Shown here: in pieces, positions 16,533 to 25,564 of the stretch
Layout of the letters: each line of letters opens with the position of its first letter
Position numbering within the stretch: the stretch's first letter is position 1
Origin: JTS-AC122 sp050246015
GTDB taxonomy: Bacteria; Planctomycetota; Phycisphaerae; Phycisphaerales; UBA1924
Direction: 5' to 3'
Length of the DNA stretch: 45,543 nucleotides
NCBI GenBank assembly: GCA_050246015.1
Contig: JBFWWU010000026.1
Coordinates: forward strand, 1-45,543
Notes under the pieces: generated by a model
Databases searched by the model: none
Told to the model about the DNA's origin: nothing
The model's input: only the letters and a program-made list of their open reading frames with translations
Program-made: the position numbers and the translations under genes

Positions 16533-16538
16533 TACGGT
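16533..16538 (+). promoter_or_regulatory. -10-like TACGGT box before argC
   Basis: TACGGT ends 6 nt before the argC ATG at 16545. No Shine-Dalgarno sequence at normal distance and no clear -35. Confidence 0.35.
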
Positions 16539-16544
16539 TGGGGC

Positions 16545-17594
16545 ATGAGCGATTCGATACCGGTGGCGATCGTGGGGCCGACGGGGTACACGGGCCTGGA
16601 ACTGATTGAGATCCTGCTGCGGCATCCGAGGATGCGGCTGGAGTACCTAGCGTCGGCGCGGACCCCCGCGCCGCGGATTGATGTTGAGTTTCCGCGGCTT
16701 CGGGGGCGGATGGTCGCGGCGTCGGCGGAGTGCGGGGCGATTGATCATGACGTGATCGCGGAGCGGTGCCGGCTGGCGTTCTTGTGCTTGCCGCACGAGG
16801 CGGCGATGGAGCACACTCCCGCGCTACTGAAGCGCGGCGTGAAGGTCGTGGACCTGTCGGCGGCGTACCGGATCAAGGACCGCGGGGTGTACGAGAAGTA
16901 CTACGGACACGCGCATACGGACGCGGCGGGGCTGGAGCGCGCGGTGTACGGGCTCACGGAATGGAACCGGGAAGCGGTGCGGACCGCGGACCTGGTGGCG
17001 AATCCGGGGTGTTACCCGACGGCGGCGGCGATGGCGCTGGTGCCGCTGCTGCGCGCGGGCATGATCGAGCCGGGTTCGATCATCGTGAACGCGGCGAGCG
17101 GTGTGAGCGGCGCGGGGCGAGCGGCGAAGTCGCACCTGCATTTCCCGGAGGCGAACGAGAACTTTTCGGCGTACAACGTGGGCGTGCACCGGCACCAGCC
17201 GGAGATCGGGCAATCGCTGGGGCAGTTTGGCGGCGGGGGTGGCGGGGGGGTTGGGGGGGGCGGGGTGTTGTTTGTGCCGCATCTTCTGCCGGTGGAGCGG
17301 GGGATACTGGAGACGATCTATGCGACGCCGAGGACGGGGTCGCTGGAGACGGAGGGGGTGATGGGTTGCTTGAGGGCGGCGTACGGGGGAGAGCGGTTCG
17401 TGGTGGTGCGGGAGGAGACGCCGGCGCTTCGGGATGTGCAGCGGACGAACATGGTGCACGTGAACGGGCGGGTGGTGAGCGGCCACGTGGTGCTGGTGTC
17501 GGCGGAGGACAACCTGGTGAAGGGGGCGTCGGGGCAGGCGGTGCAGAACGCGAACCTGATGCTGGGGCTGGAGGAGTGGGCGGGGCTGGAGTGA
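16545..17594 (+). CDS. argC: N-acetyl-gamma-glutamyl-phosphate reductase
   Basis: 349 residues. NADPH-dependent reduction of N-acetylglutamyl phosphate in arginine synthesis. The N-terminal nucleotide-binding motif is VAIVGPTGYTGLELIEILL, the catalytic Cys lies in ANPGCYPTAA, and HRHQPEI and FVPHLLPVERGILETIY are typical of the family. Residues about 230-242 are an almost pure Gly insert (GGGGGGGVGGGG) encoded by G-runs at 17231-17265, in a place where homologues usually have a short loop. No other arginine genes are nearby. A TACGGT box before the ATG suggests a leaderless transcript. Confidence 0.93.
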   Translation: MSDSIPVAIVGPTGYTGLELIEILLRHPRMRLEYLASARTPAPRIDVEFPRLRGRMVAASAECGAIDHDVIAERCRLAFLCLPHEAAMEHTPALLKRGVKVVDLSAAYRIKDRGVYEKYYGHAHTDAAGLERAVYGLTEWNREAVRTADLVANPGCYPTAAAMALVPLLRAGMIEPGSIIVNAASGVSGAGRAAKSHLHFPEANENFSAYNVGVHRHQPEIGQSLGQFGGGGGGGVGGGGVLFVPHLLPVERGILETIYATPRTGSLETEGVMGCLRAAYGGERFVVVREETPALRDVQRTNMVHVNGRVVSGHVVLVSAEDNLVKGASGQAVQNANLMLGLEEWAGLE

Positions 17595-17736
17595 GGGGCG
17601 GTGTCGGCGGGCAAGAAGCGTGAAGAAAATCTGGCGGCGGGGGTGATATCGACTATCGTTTTCCGCGTGGGGACGCTATTGTGTGAGGATCGCCAAGGAT
17701 GGTCGTTCTCACGTCTCGCACGGAGGAAAGTGCGGT

Positions 17737-20700
17737 ATGCGCCTCGCGAAACTGACGCTCAGCGGCTTCAAGTCGTTTGCGGATAAGACGGAGTTCACGT
17801 TCGACACGCCGATCACGGGCGTGGTGGGCCCGAACGGGTGCGGGAAGTCGAACGTGGTGGACGCGGTGAAGTGGGTGCTGGGGGAGCGATCGAGCAAGAG
17901 TCTGCGTGGGAAGGAGATGATCGACGTCATCTTCGCCGGTTCGGCCGCGCGCAAGCCGATGGGGATGGCGAGCGTCACGCTGACGTTCGAGAATCCGGTG
18001 ATCGGGGAGAGCCCGGCCGGGGCGGATCCGCGAAGGGGCGAGGTGGAGGAGAGCGACCACGGGGACGGTCGCGGCGAGACCGGGCCAGAGATGGCGGGTA
18101 CCGGCGTGGATGGGGGTGCTGAAGTCGCGATCGCGAGCGAGGGAGGGATCGGGGTCGCGGCCGGTGTGAACGATCCGTCGGCGGATTGGGGCCACGAAGC
18201 CGTTCCGGAGGACGGCAAGGCGGTGTACGTGCACCGGCCGGGCGCGCCGAGGCGGGGGCTGCCGATCGACGCGGACATGGTGGACGTGGAGCGGCGGCTG
18301 TACCGTGACGGGACGAGCCAGTACCTGATTAATGGCCGGCGGGTTCGGCTGCGCGATATCCGCGATCTGTTTCTGGACACGGGGATCGGAGCGGACGCGT
18401 ATTCGATCATCGAGCAGGGGAAGGTCGATGCGATGCTGATGGCGTCGCCGCAGGAGCGACGGACGATCTTCGAGGAGGCGGCGGGGGTGGCGCGGTACAA
18501 GGCGAGGCGGATCGAGTCGGAGCGGAAACTGGAGCGCGCGGAGTCGAACCTGTCGCTGTCGCGCGAACAACTCGCGACGACGGAGCGGCGGCTCAAGATC
18601 GTGAAGGGGCAGGCGGCCAAGGCGCGGTTGTTCAAGAAACTCGACGCGGAACTTCGGGCCCTGCGGATGACGCTGGCGCTGGATCAGTACGACGAGATCC
18701 GGCGGCGTCTGGGCGAACTGGGAACCCGGCTGGCGGAGCTTGAAGCCAAGCGCGACGAGGCGTCCAGGTCGCTGACCGAGGCGGAACAGGCCAAGCAGGA
18801 GGCGGAACTGCACCGGGCGGACGTCGTGGGCGAGCAGCGGCGGGTGGAATCGGCGCACCAGGCGGCGCAGCACGCGGAGCGAGCGGCGGCGCAGCGGCAG
18901 GAGATGACGCGGCGCGCGATCGAGGAAGCGCGGCGGCAGGCCGAGTCGGAGGAGTCGCAGCTCCGTGAGGCACAGAACGCGATCGAGGAACTGGACCGGG
19001 CGGCGCGGCGGCACGCGGACGAGGTGGCGGCGATCGGCGAAAAACTGGCCGAAGCCGAGGCGATGCTGGCGGGGCTGACGCAGGAGCGTTCGGCGGCGCA
19101 GGGGAAGGTGGCCGAGGCGCGGTCGGCGCACGCGGAGCGTCGCGCGACGGCGAATAACATCGATCGCGAACGGGCCTCGCTGCACGCGGCGGACCAGGCG
19201 GAGGAGCGGCGGGCGGCGTCGATGCGGGAGCAACTGGGACGGCTGACGGCCAAGGCGGGAGCGAGCGAGCAGGAGCGGGCGGGACTGGAACATCGCCGGG
19301 ACGAGGCGGCGCGGGCGCTGAGCGAGACGCGCGGGCGCGGGACGGCGCTGGAGAGAGCGTTGGCGGAGGCGGAGGCTTCTGCGGCGCGGCTGACGACTGA
19401 TCGCCGGGGGTTGTCGCAGCGGGTGAGCGAACTAGAGCAGCAGTACCTGCGGACGGATAGCCGTCGGGCGGCGCTGCGGGAGATGGAGGAGACGCACGCG
19501 GGGCTTGGGGAGGCGGTGCGGCACGTGCTGGAGCGCAAGGGCCGGGGAGAAGGGTTCGCGGGGGTGGTGGGGGTGCTGTCGGACTTCATTCAGACGGATG
19601 CGGAGCACGCGGGAGCCGTGGAAGCGGCGCTGGGGCCCGCGCTGCAGGCGCTGGTGGTCGAGTCGCTGGCGTCGCTGCCGACGGAAGAGGAGGCGGCGAG
19701 GTTGCCGGGGAGAGTGGCGCTGGCGCCGATGAACGTCGGCCGGGACGAGACGACGAGCCGGGGCGCCGGCGCGGAACTCGTGAAGATGCTGGGGGGTCAC
19801 GTGGTGAGCGTGCGGAGCGTGGTGCAGACGCGGGAGGCGGGAGCAGGCGCGGCGGGGAACTCGGGGACGATTGCCGGGATCGAGGCGATCCTGGACCGGC
19901 TGCTGGGATCGACGCTGCTGGTTCGAGATCTGGACTCGGCGATGATGCTGGGAGTGAGCCTGCGCGGGGCGTCGATGCCGATGGGGGCGAAGGAACTGGC
20001 GTTCACGTCGGCGCTGCCGACGGGCGTGATCGACTGGGCGGAGGGGCGAGTGGACGTGCGGGACGGCGGGGCCGGGATGAACGAGCAGGCGAGCGAAGCG
20101 CCGTCGGGTCCCAGAGGCGGGACAAGCCGGACGGTCGGGGTGCTGGTGGAGGCGGGGACGCCGCGGTTTGTGACGCGCGACGGCCGGGTGATGGAGGCGG
20201 ACGGGACGGTGCACGTTGGTCCGATGTCGGCGGGGAACGAGGGGGCCGGGGTGCTCCAGCGGCGGAGCGAACTGGCGACGTTGACGGCGGAGTCGAACCG
20301 GCTGGGGACGGACCTGGAGGGGGCGCGCGCGGACCTGAAGGGCGTGGACGCCGAGGCGGCGTCGCTGAGCGCCCGGGTGTCGCAACTGCGGACGGCGGTG
20401 GCGGCGGAGCAGCGGCGGCTGGTCGCCGACGAGGCGCAGGTGGACCGGATGAACGCGGACCTGTCGCGGCTGATGCGCGAGCACGCCGGGCTGGCCGACG
20501 AGATCCAGCAGGTGACGGCGCGGTGTGAAGGGGTGGCGAAGGAGCAGCAGTCGCTGCGCGAGCGAGCGGCGAAGTTGACGCGGCTGCATGAAGAGCAGGT
20601 CGCGGCGGCAAGCGAGCTTGAGTCGCAGATCGAAGAGGCTCAGCGGGCGGCGGAGGACGCGATCGAGCGGATGACCGCCGCCAAGGTGGAGGCGGGTCGG

Positions 20701-22053
20701 CTCAGCGAGCAGATATCGGTGGCGCGGCGGGAGCGGGCGCGGGCGGAGACGATGTCGGACGAATCGCGGCGGCGCGTGCGGCACCTGGAGCAGCAACTCG
20801 CGGGACGGCGCGAATCGATCGCGCAGCACGAGCGGGTGATGGCCGAGGCCGTCGAGGCGATCGCGCAGGCGGAGACGGACGCGGCGGGGGCGGCGGCGCG
20901 GCTGACGGAACTGGGCGGGCTGCTATCGGGGGCGGACCAGACGTGCGCGCGCTTGAATGAACTGCTGGCGCGGGTTCGGCAGGAGGCGGGCGCCGTCGAG
21001 CGCGAGTGCCACCGGCTTGAGGTCGAGCGGCGCGAGGCCGAGGTGAAGCGCGACAATCTCGAGGACCGCGCGATCGAAGAGATCGACCTGCACCTGGCGA
21101 GCGAGTACGCGCATTACCGCGAGATGCTGGACGAGGGGGGCGTGTCGGCGGTGAACCAGGCCGAGACAGTCGCGGAGATCGAGTCGCTCAGGAGCGATAT
21201 TCAGAAACTGGGGAACGTGAACCTCGACGCGATCGAGGAAGAGGATCAACTCGAGGCCCGGAACGAGGACCTGATCAAGCAGGTCGCGGACCTGGACATG
21301 GCGCGGGCGCAACTCACGGACCTGATCGAGCGGCTGAACGTCGCGAGTGAATCGCGGTTCAAGGAGACGTTCGAGTCGATCCAGAAGCACTTCGCGGACC
21401 CGGACGGGATGTTCCGGCAACTCTTCGGGGGCGGGCGCGCGGAAGTGCGGCTGATGCCGATCATCAAGGAAGGGCCGGATGGGGAGAAGATCGACACGGG
21501 CCGGGTGGACTGGCTGGAGTCGGGGGTCGAGGTGATCGCCAAGCCGCCGGGCAAGGAGCCGCGGAGCATCAATCAGTTGTCGGGCGGTGAGAAGACGATG
21601 ACGGCGATCGCGCTCTTGATGTCGATCTTCAAGAGCAAGCCGTCGTGCTTCTGCGTGCTGGACGAAGTGGACGCGGCGCTGGACGATGCGAACGTCGAGC
21701 GATTCTGCAAAGTGATCCACCGGTTCCTGGATCACTCGCACTTCATCGTGATCACGCACCACAAGCGGACGATGCAGGCGGCGAGCCAGTTGTACGGGAT
21801 CACGCAGCAGGAGCGCGGGGTGTCCAAGCGGGTGGCGGTGCGGCTGGATCAGATCGGCGAATCAAGCGCGGCCGAGGGGGCCAAGATCAAGATCGAAGGG
21901 ACGATCGGCGCGGAGCGAGCGCCGGGGGTGACGGATGCGGTGGCGGAGCCCGGCGGGTCGGGGGGGACGTTGGGGGGCGGGACGGGGGGGAAGGGGATCC
22001 TGCGGCGGGCGCTGGCGGGGATGCGGGAATCGACGCCGGCGCCGCGGGAGTGA
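17737..22053 (+). CDS. smc: Chromosome segregation ATPase SMC
   Basis: 1438 residues. The condensin core subunit that organises and separates chromosomes. Walker A is GPNGCGKSN (residues 31-39); the ABC signature is NQLSGGEKTM (about 1279) and Walker B is CVLDEVDAALDD (about 1304), with long Ala/Glu/Arg coiled-coil arms on either side of a hinge (about 605-840). It is longer than the usual 1150-1200 residues because of a low-complexity acidic insert at about residues 90-160, between Walker A and the Q-loop region, and an enlarged hinge. GGAGGA lies 9 nt before ATG 17737, which fits the family start MRLAKLTLSGFKSF. No scpA or scpB in the window. Confidence 0.95.
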   Translation: MRLAKLTLSGFKSFADKTEFTFDTPITGVVGPNGCGKSNVVDAVKWVLGERSSKSLRGKEMIDVIFAGSAARKPMGMASVTLTFENPVIGESPAGADPRRGEVEESDHGDGRGETGPEMAGTGVDGGAEVAIASEGGIGVAAGVNDPSADWGHEAVPEDGKAVYVHRPGAPRRGLPIDADMVDVERRLYRDGTSQYLINGRRVRLRDIRDLFLDTGIGADAYSIIEQGKVDAMLMASPQERRTIFEEAAGVARYKARRIESERKLERAESNLSLSREQLATTERRLKIVKGQAAKARLFKKLDAELRALRMTLALDQYDEIRRRLGELGTRLAELEAKRDEASRSLTEAEQAKQEAELHRADVVGEQRRVESAHQAAQHAERAAAQRQEMTRRAIEEARRQAESEESQLREAQNAIEELDRAARRHADEVAAIGEKLAEAEAMLAGLTQERSAAQGKVAEARSAHAERRATANNIDRERASLHAADQAEERRAASMREQLGRLTAKAGASEQERAGLEHRRDEAARALSETRGRGTALERALAEAEASAARLTTDRRGLSQRVSELEQQYLRTDSRRAALREMEETHAGLGEAVRHVLERKGRGEGFAGVVGVLSDFIQTDAEHAGAVEAALGPALQALVVESLASLPTEEEAARLPGRVALAPMNVGRDETTSRGAGAELVKMLGGHVVSVRSVVQTREAGAGAAGNSGTIAGIEAILDRLLGSTLLVRDLDSAMMLGVSLRGASMPMGAKELAFTSALPTGVIDWAEGRVDVRDGGAGMNEQASEAPSGPRGGTSRTVGVLVEAGTPRFVTRDGRVMEADGTVHVGPMSAGNEGAGVLQRRSELATLTAESNRLGTDLEGARADLKGVDAEAASLSARVSQLRTAVAAEQRRLVADEAQVDRMNADLSRLMREHAGLADEIQQVTARCEGVAKEQQSLRERAAKLTRLHEEQVAAASELESQIEEAQRAAEDAIERMTAAKVEAGRLSEQISVARRERARAETMSDESRRRVRHLEQQLAGRRESIAQHERVMAEAVEAIAQAETDAAGAAARLTELGGLLSGADQTCARLNELLARVRQEAGAVERECHRLEVERREAEVKRDNLEDRAIEEIDLHLASEYAHYREMLDEGGVSAVNQAETVAEIESLRSDIQKLGNVNLDAIEEEDQLEARNEDLIKQVADLDMARAQLTDLIERLNVASESRFKETFESIQKHFADPDGMFRQLFGGGRAEVRLMPIIKEGPDGEKIDTGRVDWLESGVEVIAKPPGKEPRSINQLSGGEKTMTAIALLMSIFKSKPSCFCVLDEVDAALDDANVERFCKVIHRFLDHSHFIVITHHKRTMQAASQLYGITQQERGVSKRVAVRLDQIGESSAAEGAKIKIEGTIGAERAPGVTDAVAEPGGSGGTLGGGTGGKGILRRALAGMRESTPAPRE

Positions 22054-22115
22054 GCGGCGCGTGTCGCAGTGCCGCGGCGGGAGGCATCGCGCGCTGATCA
22101 AGCGGAGTATCGCCG

Positions 22116-23294
22116 ATGCGCACGCTGCTGCTAGCGGATTCGGAGTTCGCGGGGAACGAGCACGCGCTGCTGTCGCGGCTGTCGATCGCGCTGGCGGAGG
22201 CGGGGGCGAGCCCGGTGCTGGCGATGCCGGAGCGGACGTCGGCGGGCGCGAGCGAGCCCGCGGGTGTCTTGTGCGCGTCGCAGGTGGGGTACGACGCGAG
22301 GGGCTCATCGTTTTCGCTGACGGGGCGGGTGATGCAGTTGCTGCGGGCGCTGCCGGACCACATCGAACTATCGCCGGCGCGGGGCGAGCCGGGGGCGGTG
22401 GTGCACGTGTTCGGCCGGCGGGTGTGGAAGTTCGCGCGGCGCTTGAGGGAAGAGACGGGGACGGCGATGGTGTTCGAGTTGTCGCGGGCGGCGGACGCCG
22501 AGGCGCTGGCGGCGATGCTGCGGCACGCGGTGAGGGACGTGCCGGGGGCGCCGCTGGGGGTGGTATCGGCGGGCGAAAACATTCTTAGGCGGTTTCAGGC
22601 CAACGCGCCGGGGGTGCTGTCGGCGTTGGCGCGCTGGGGGGTGAACGTGAAGGAGCCGACGCCGGCCGGGCGGGCGCCGGGGGAGATGGTGAGCCTGGGC
22701 GTGCTGGCGCCGGGCGGCACGGATCACGACCGCGGTGTCAGGGACATCATCGAAGCGGCGGGGATCCTGAGCGCGTCGCGTGCGGAGTTGCTGGTGTTCC
22801 TGGACTCGCGCGGCGCGGCGCACCACGGCGTGTGGCGCGCGGCGCGGCGCCGGGGCGTGCTGGACCGGCTGACGCTGGTGTCGGACGTCGAGCAGCGGGC
22901 GGAGCACTTTCTGCAGACGACGATACTGGTGGTGCCGGAGCGACTCGGGGAGTGCCGATCGATTCTGCTGAGCGCGATGGCACAGGGGTGTCCGATCGTG
23001 GCGAGGCATGACCCGGATGCCGAGTGGCTGATCGACGGGACGACCGCGATCCTCGCGGACAACCCGAACTGCGCGACGTGCCCGCTCGGCGGACGGGCCT
23101 GGGCGGACGTGATCGATGGGGTGCTGTCGAACCCGGCAAGGGTGGAGCAGGTGAGACACAGCGCGCGAGAGTATGTCCTGGAGAATCACTCGCCGCTGGA
23201 GTACGCCGAATCGCTGCTTGGCGTGTATCGGGCGCTGATCAAACAAGGGACGGAGCAGGAGCGGGCGACCGAAACATCAGGAACCGCGCGGTGA
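22116..23294 (+). CDS. Glycosyltransferase, GT-B fold (group 1 / GT4-like)
   Basis: 392 residues. The N-terminal half is weakly conserved; the C-terminal half has the nucleotide-sugar side of a GT-B enzyme: VSLGVLAPGGTDHDRGVRDI, a Rossmann stretch LTLVSDVEQRAEHF, and VVPERLGECRSILLSAMAQG followed by PIVARHDPDAEWLIDG, which corresponds to the E-x7-E-type donor site. Donor and acceptor are unknown. It follows smc by 62 bp and may be co-transcribed; GGAG precedes the ATG. Its stop overlaps a possible downstream start in GTGA. Confidence 0.75.
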   Translation: MRTLLLADSEFAGNEHALLSRLSIALAEAGASPVLAMPERTSAGASEPAGVLCASQVGYDARGSSFSLTGRVMQLLRALPDHIELSPARGEPGAVVHVFGRRVWKFARRLREETGTAMVFELSRAADAEALAAMLRHAVRDVPGAPLGVVSAGENILRRFQANAPGVLSALARWGVNVKEPTPAGRAPGEMVSLGVLAPGGTDHDRGVRDIIEAAGILSASRAELLVFLDSRGAAHHGVWRAARRRGVLDRLTLVSDVEQRAEHFLQTTILVVPERLGECRSILLSAMAQGCPIVARHDPDAEWLIDGTTAILADNPNCATCPLGGRAWADVIDGVLSNPARVEQVRHSAREYVLENHSPLEYAESLLGVYRALIKQGTEQERATETSGTAR

Positions 23295-23455
23295 GCGGGC
23301 ACGAACCGGCATACATGCGAGCGAAGCCGGGAGCAAACGGTTCAATGGATGGGGTGCAATCCAGCGCCACGAATGCAAGTGGCGAGGCGCGCGCTCCGAA
23401 CATTGGACGGTTTCGGGTGATCTCGCGCGCGGCGATCAAGCGGCTCGCGCTGTGA
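23291..23455 (+). CDS. Possible 54-residue protein translationally coupled to the glycosyltransferase
   Basis: GTG at 23291 overlaps the preceding stop as GTGA, a common coupling arrangement, with AGGA about 8 nt upstream. The product begins VSGHEPAYMRAK and ends IGRFRVISRAAIKRLAL. No family recognised. The IGRFRVI piece resembles the start of Ser/Thr kinase domains, so this could be a stump, but at this length chance is equally likely. Confidence 0.25.
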   Translation: MSGHEPAYMRAKPGANGSMDGVQSSATNASGEARAPNIGRFRVISRAAIKRLAL

Positions 23456-23575
23456 TTGAGGATCTGGCGCGGGAGGCGAGGAAGTAGGATCGTCGCGTGG
23501 GAAGCGGAGGGCGGATGAGACGCACGCCGTGATCGCATGATCGCACGCGCCGCCCACTTTCCTGCGCTTGACGTG
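23456..23575. other. Non-coding gap before the zinc-ribbon membrane protein gene
   Basis: Nothing gene-like seen. It includes the small repeat GATCGCATGATCGCA near 23531 and leads into the promoter at 23576-23604. Confidence 0.3.
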
Positions 23576-23604
23576 TTGACATGGAAAGCGATCTTCAGCA
23601 TGAT
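23576..23604 (+). promoter_or_regulatory. Sigma-70-type promoter, probably leaderless
   Basis: -35 TTGACA (23576-23581, consensus), 17-bp spacer, -10 CATGAT (23599-23604). Only 5 nt separate the -10 from the ATG at 23610, so transcription should begin at or next to the start codon. Confidence 0.6.
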
Positions 23605-23609
23605 TCGGA

Positions 23610-24872
23610 ATGAAGCGTGACGAACTGTTTGAGCCGCCGAAGAAGGGCGTCATGGGGAGCGTCCTGTCCGTGGGCATTCTCACACTAATCGGGATGATCA
23701 CGATCGGGGTGTGCGCGGTGCGGGGAGTGCGGACGGCGCCGAGTGCGGTCATCGATGGCGCGACCCTGCTCGGAATCATGGGCGCCTGCCTTCTGCTGCA
23801 TGTGTGGCTTCATCGGCTGGCGCGACGGACCAAGCCCGAGCGTTTGCCGATCGTACACGCGGGCGTCATGCTCAGTTCCATCGTGACGGTGTACATGATC
23901 TTCGGCCTCGTGTTGTATTCCTCGATGTTCGGGATGGCGGAGATGTACGCCTTTCTCATCCCGGTGACGGTGGGAATCACCCTGGTGCATGCCGGCATCA
24001 CACGGCGGGAAGGCGAGTCGATGCACTGCCCCATCTGCGAATACGAGCACAACTTCGCGGAAGCGGATGGGCCGGAGCGGTGCCCGGAGTGCGGCACGGG
24101 TTGGTTGGGTCGGCTGAAGAAGGGGCGGAAGAAGAAAGCCACGAAACTGATCGGGTGGGGGATCGGCGTGATCATCGGGGGAACGGTGTTGATGCAGCCG
24201 TGGTTATTCTTCTCGTGGGCGGCGGGGTTGATGCCAACTCCCATGCTGTACACGCTGCTGTACATCTCGCCGAAGCAAGGATATCGTGCGTGGAGCGAAC
24301 TTGCCAAGAGGCCGCTGGCGTCCCCGTGGGATCGGGTCATGGCGGAGCGGGTGATTTCGGCGCGGCGCCGCGCGTCGTCATTCATGAACGTTGGCGGCTC
24401 GTGGTTCGAGTCCGCGGGCGTGCAGGCCTCGCTGCCTGCGGGAGTCAAGCAGCGGTACTACGGCGGGTCGGTGGAGGCGGATGTGTCGGCACCGGCGACC
24501 GTGAAGGCTGGGGAGGAGTTCGAGGTTGCGGTGCGGGTCCGCCGGGTGACGCGAGGCGAGCAGCAGGTCGGGATGTATTTTGGTGGGTATTGGATCGGTG
24601 ACGCGGGTCCAGTGGGACGACAGCCCAAGACACTGTGGGCGCATGAACTGGGGCCGAGCGACTTCTTCGGATCGCACCGGGATGTACTTGTGGAGCGGCT
24701 GGCGGCGCCGCGGACGGCGGGTCCGTGCGTGGTGCGTGCGACGTACTGGGTCGTGTTTGTTCCGTCGTTCTGGGAGCGATTGCAATGGCAGGCGGATGGA
24801 ACGCCGGCGGTGCCGCCGGGGGCGACATCGTTCGAGCGCGTAGACCTGGAGCGGACGGTGGAGGTGGAGTAG
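23610..24872 (+). CDS. Membrane protein with an internal zinc ribbon, function unknown
   Basis: 420 residues. About four hydrophobic segments (15-38, 50-70, 83-105, 108-128) are followed by a zinc-ribbon, CPICEYEHNFAEADGPERC then PECG, giving two CxxC pairs about 16 residues apart. Two more hydrophobic segments follow (about 175-205), and then a soluble domain of about 200 residues with a beta-rich stretch (EADVSAPATVKAGEEFEVAV). The family is not recognised. The strong TTGACA promoter 5 nt before the ATG indicates a leaderless mRNA. Convergent with the small membrane protein downstream. Confidence 0.65.
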   Translation: MKRDELFEPPKKGVMGSVLSVGILTLIGMITIGVCAVRGVRTAPSAVIDGATLLGIMGACLLLHVWLHRLARRTKPERLPIVHAGVMLSSIVTVYMIFGLVLYSSMFGMAEMYAFLIPVTVGITLVHAGITRREGESMHCPICEYEHNFAEADGPERCPECGTGWLGRLKKGRKKKATKLIGWGIGVIIGGTVLMQPWLFFSWAAGLMPTPMLYTLLYISPKQGYRAWSELAKRPLASPWDRVMAERVISARRRASSFMNVGGSWFESAGVQASLPAGVKQRYYGGSVEADVSAPATVKAGEEFEVAVRVRRVTRGEQQVGMYFGGYWIGDAGPVGRQPKTLWAHELGPSDFFGSHRDVLVERLAAPRTAGPCVVRATYWVVFVPSFWERLQWQADGTPAVPPGATSFERVDLERTVEVE

Positions 24873-24888
24873 GGGCGGTTGCGAGTGA

Positions 24889-25236
24889 TCAGGCGCGTGC
24901 CTGCGGCGTGCCGGCCGGGGCGGGGGTTTCCTTGAGCGAGCGGAGGAGGGCCTCGGCCTTTTCGGGCTTGATGGTGCCCCACGCGACGGCGTCGGCGATC
25001 TTGGCTTCGGTATCGCTCGCGCCGGCATTGAGGATCTTCGCGGCGTCGTCGGGGCGGATCGATCCTTCCGCGACATAGGCGGCGACCTCGCGCCTGGTTC
25101 GCTCGCGCTGGCGGGTGTCAAGGATCTTGCGCACGTTGAAGATGAGCACCCAGACGACGAGGCCGGAAATTATCATGCCGAGGACGACGATTTCTTCGGC
25201 GTCGATGCCCGCGAGTGTCGGCGTGAACGTGTTCAT
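24889..25236 (-). CDS. Small single-pass membrane protein, PspB/SHOCT-like tail
   Basis: 115 residues. One membrane helix (about residues 14-34, IVVLGMIISGLVVWVLIFNV) is followed by a charged region TRQRERTRREVAAYVAEGSI and a short helical C-terminus with two copies of a short-chain motif (GSIRPDDAAKILNAG and GTIKPEKAEALLRS). Such (G)S-I-x-P-E/D-x-A-x-x-(I/L)L pairs resemble SHOCT-like or PspB-type oligomerisation helices. ATG at 25236 has GAGGAG 6 nt upstream, which excludes the longer upstream frame. Function unknown. Confidence 0.7.
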   Translation of the reverse strand: MNTFTPTLAGIDAEEIVVLGMIISGLVVWVLIFNVRKILDTRQRERTRREVAAYVAEGSIRPDDAAKILNAGASDTEAKIADAVAWGTIKPEKAEALLRSLKETPAPAGTPQARA

Positions 25237-25564
25237 GATCTGCTCCTCGCCCCCCCCCACCGCCCCCCCACTCCCTCCACTCCCCACTTCCGACGGCCCC
25301 CACACCCCACCCCCGTTGCGGCGGCGCCGGACCAACACAAGTTTACGACGCGCAGCGTCCTCCCAGTTTCATATTGGGAACTTTGAAACGGGGTTTCACT
25401 CAATCGCGACGGGAGCCGGAATGGACGAGATCGCCGACCTGGTGAGTCGGTGGGGGAGTGCAGGGCGCGTTGGTTCGGTGTACGAGGCGCGGCGACTGGT
25501 TTGAGTATGGCACTGGGCGCTGGACAGCCGGGGGCCGCGGAGGCGCGAGGTGTACCATGCGGGC
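25237..25564. other. Divergent gap with C-runs and GTTTCA repeats
   Basis: No gene seen. A poly-C stretch (about 25250-25275) lies next to the small membrane protein. Further right, GTTTCA (25366-25371), its inverse TGAAAC (25384-25389) and again GTTTCA (25393-25398) are spaced closely, and TCCCA (25361-25365) pairs with TGGGA (25375-25379). These could be protein-binding half-sites for the homoaconitase or the small membrane protein gene. Confidence 0.3.
25553..25558 (+). promoter_or_regulatory. -10-like TACCAT box before the homoaconitase-like gene
   Basis: TACCAT ends 6 nt before the ATG at 25565; no Shine-Dalgarno and no convincing -35. It favours ATG 25565 over an in-frame upstream ATG at 25550. 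Confidence 0.35.
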
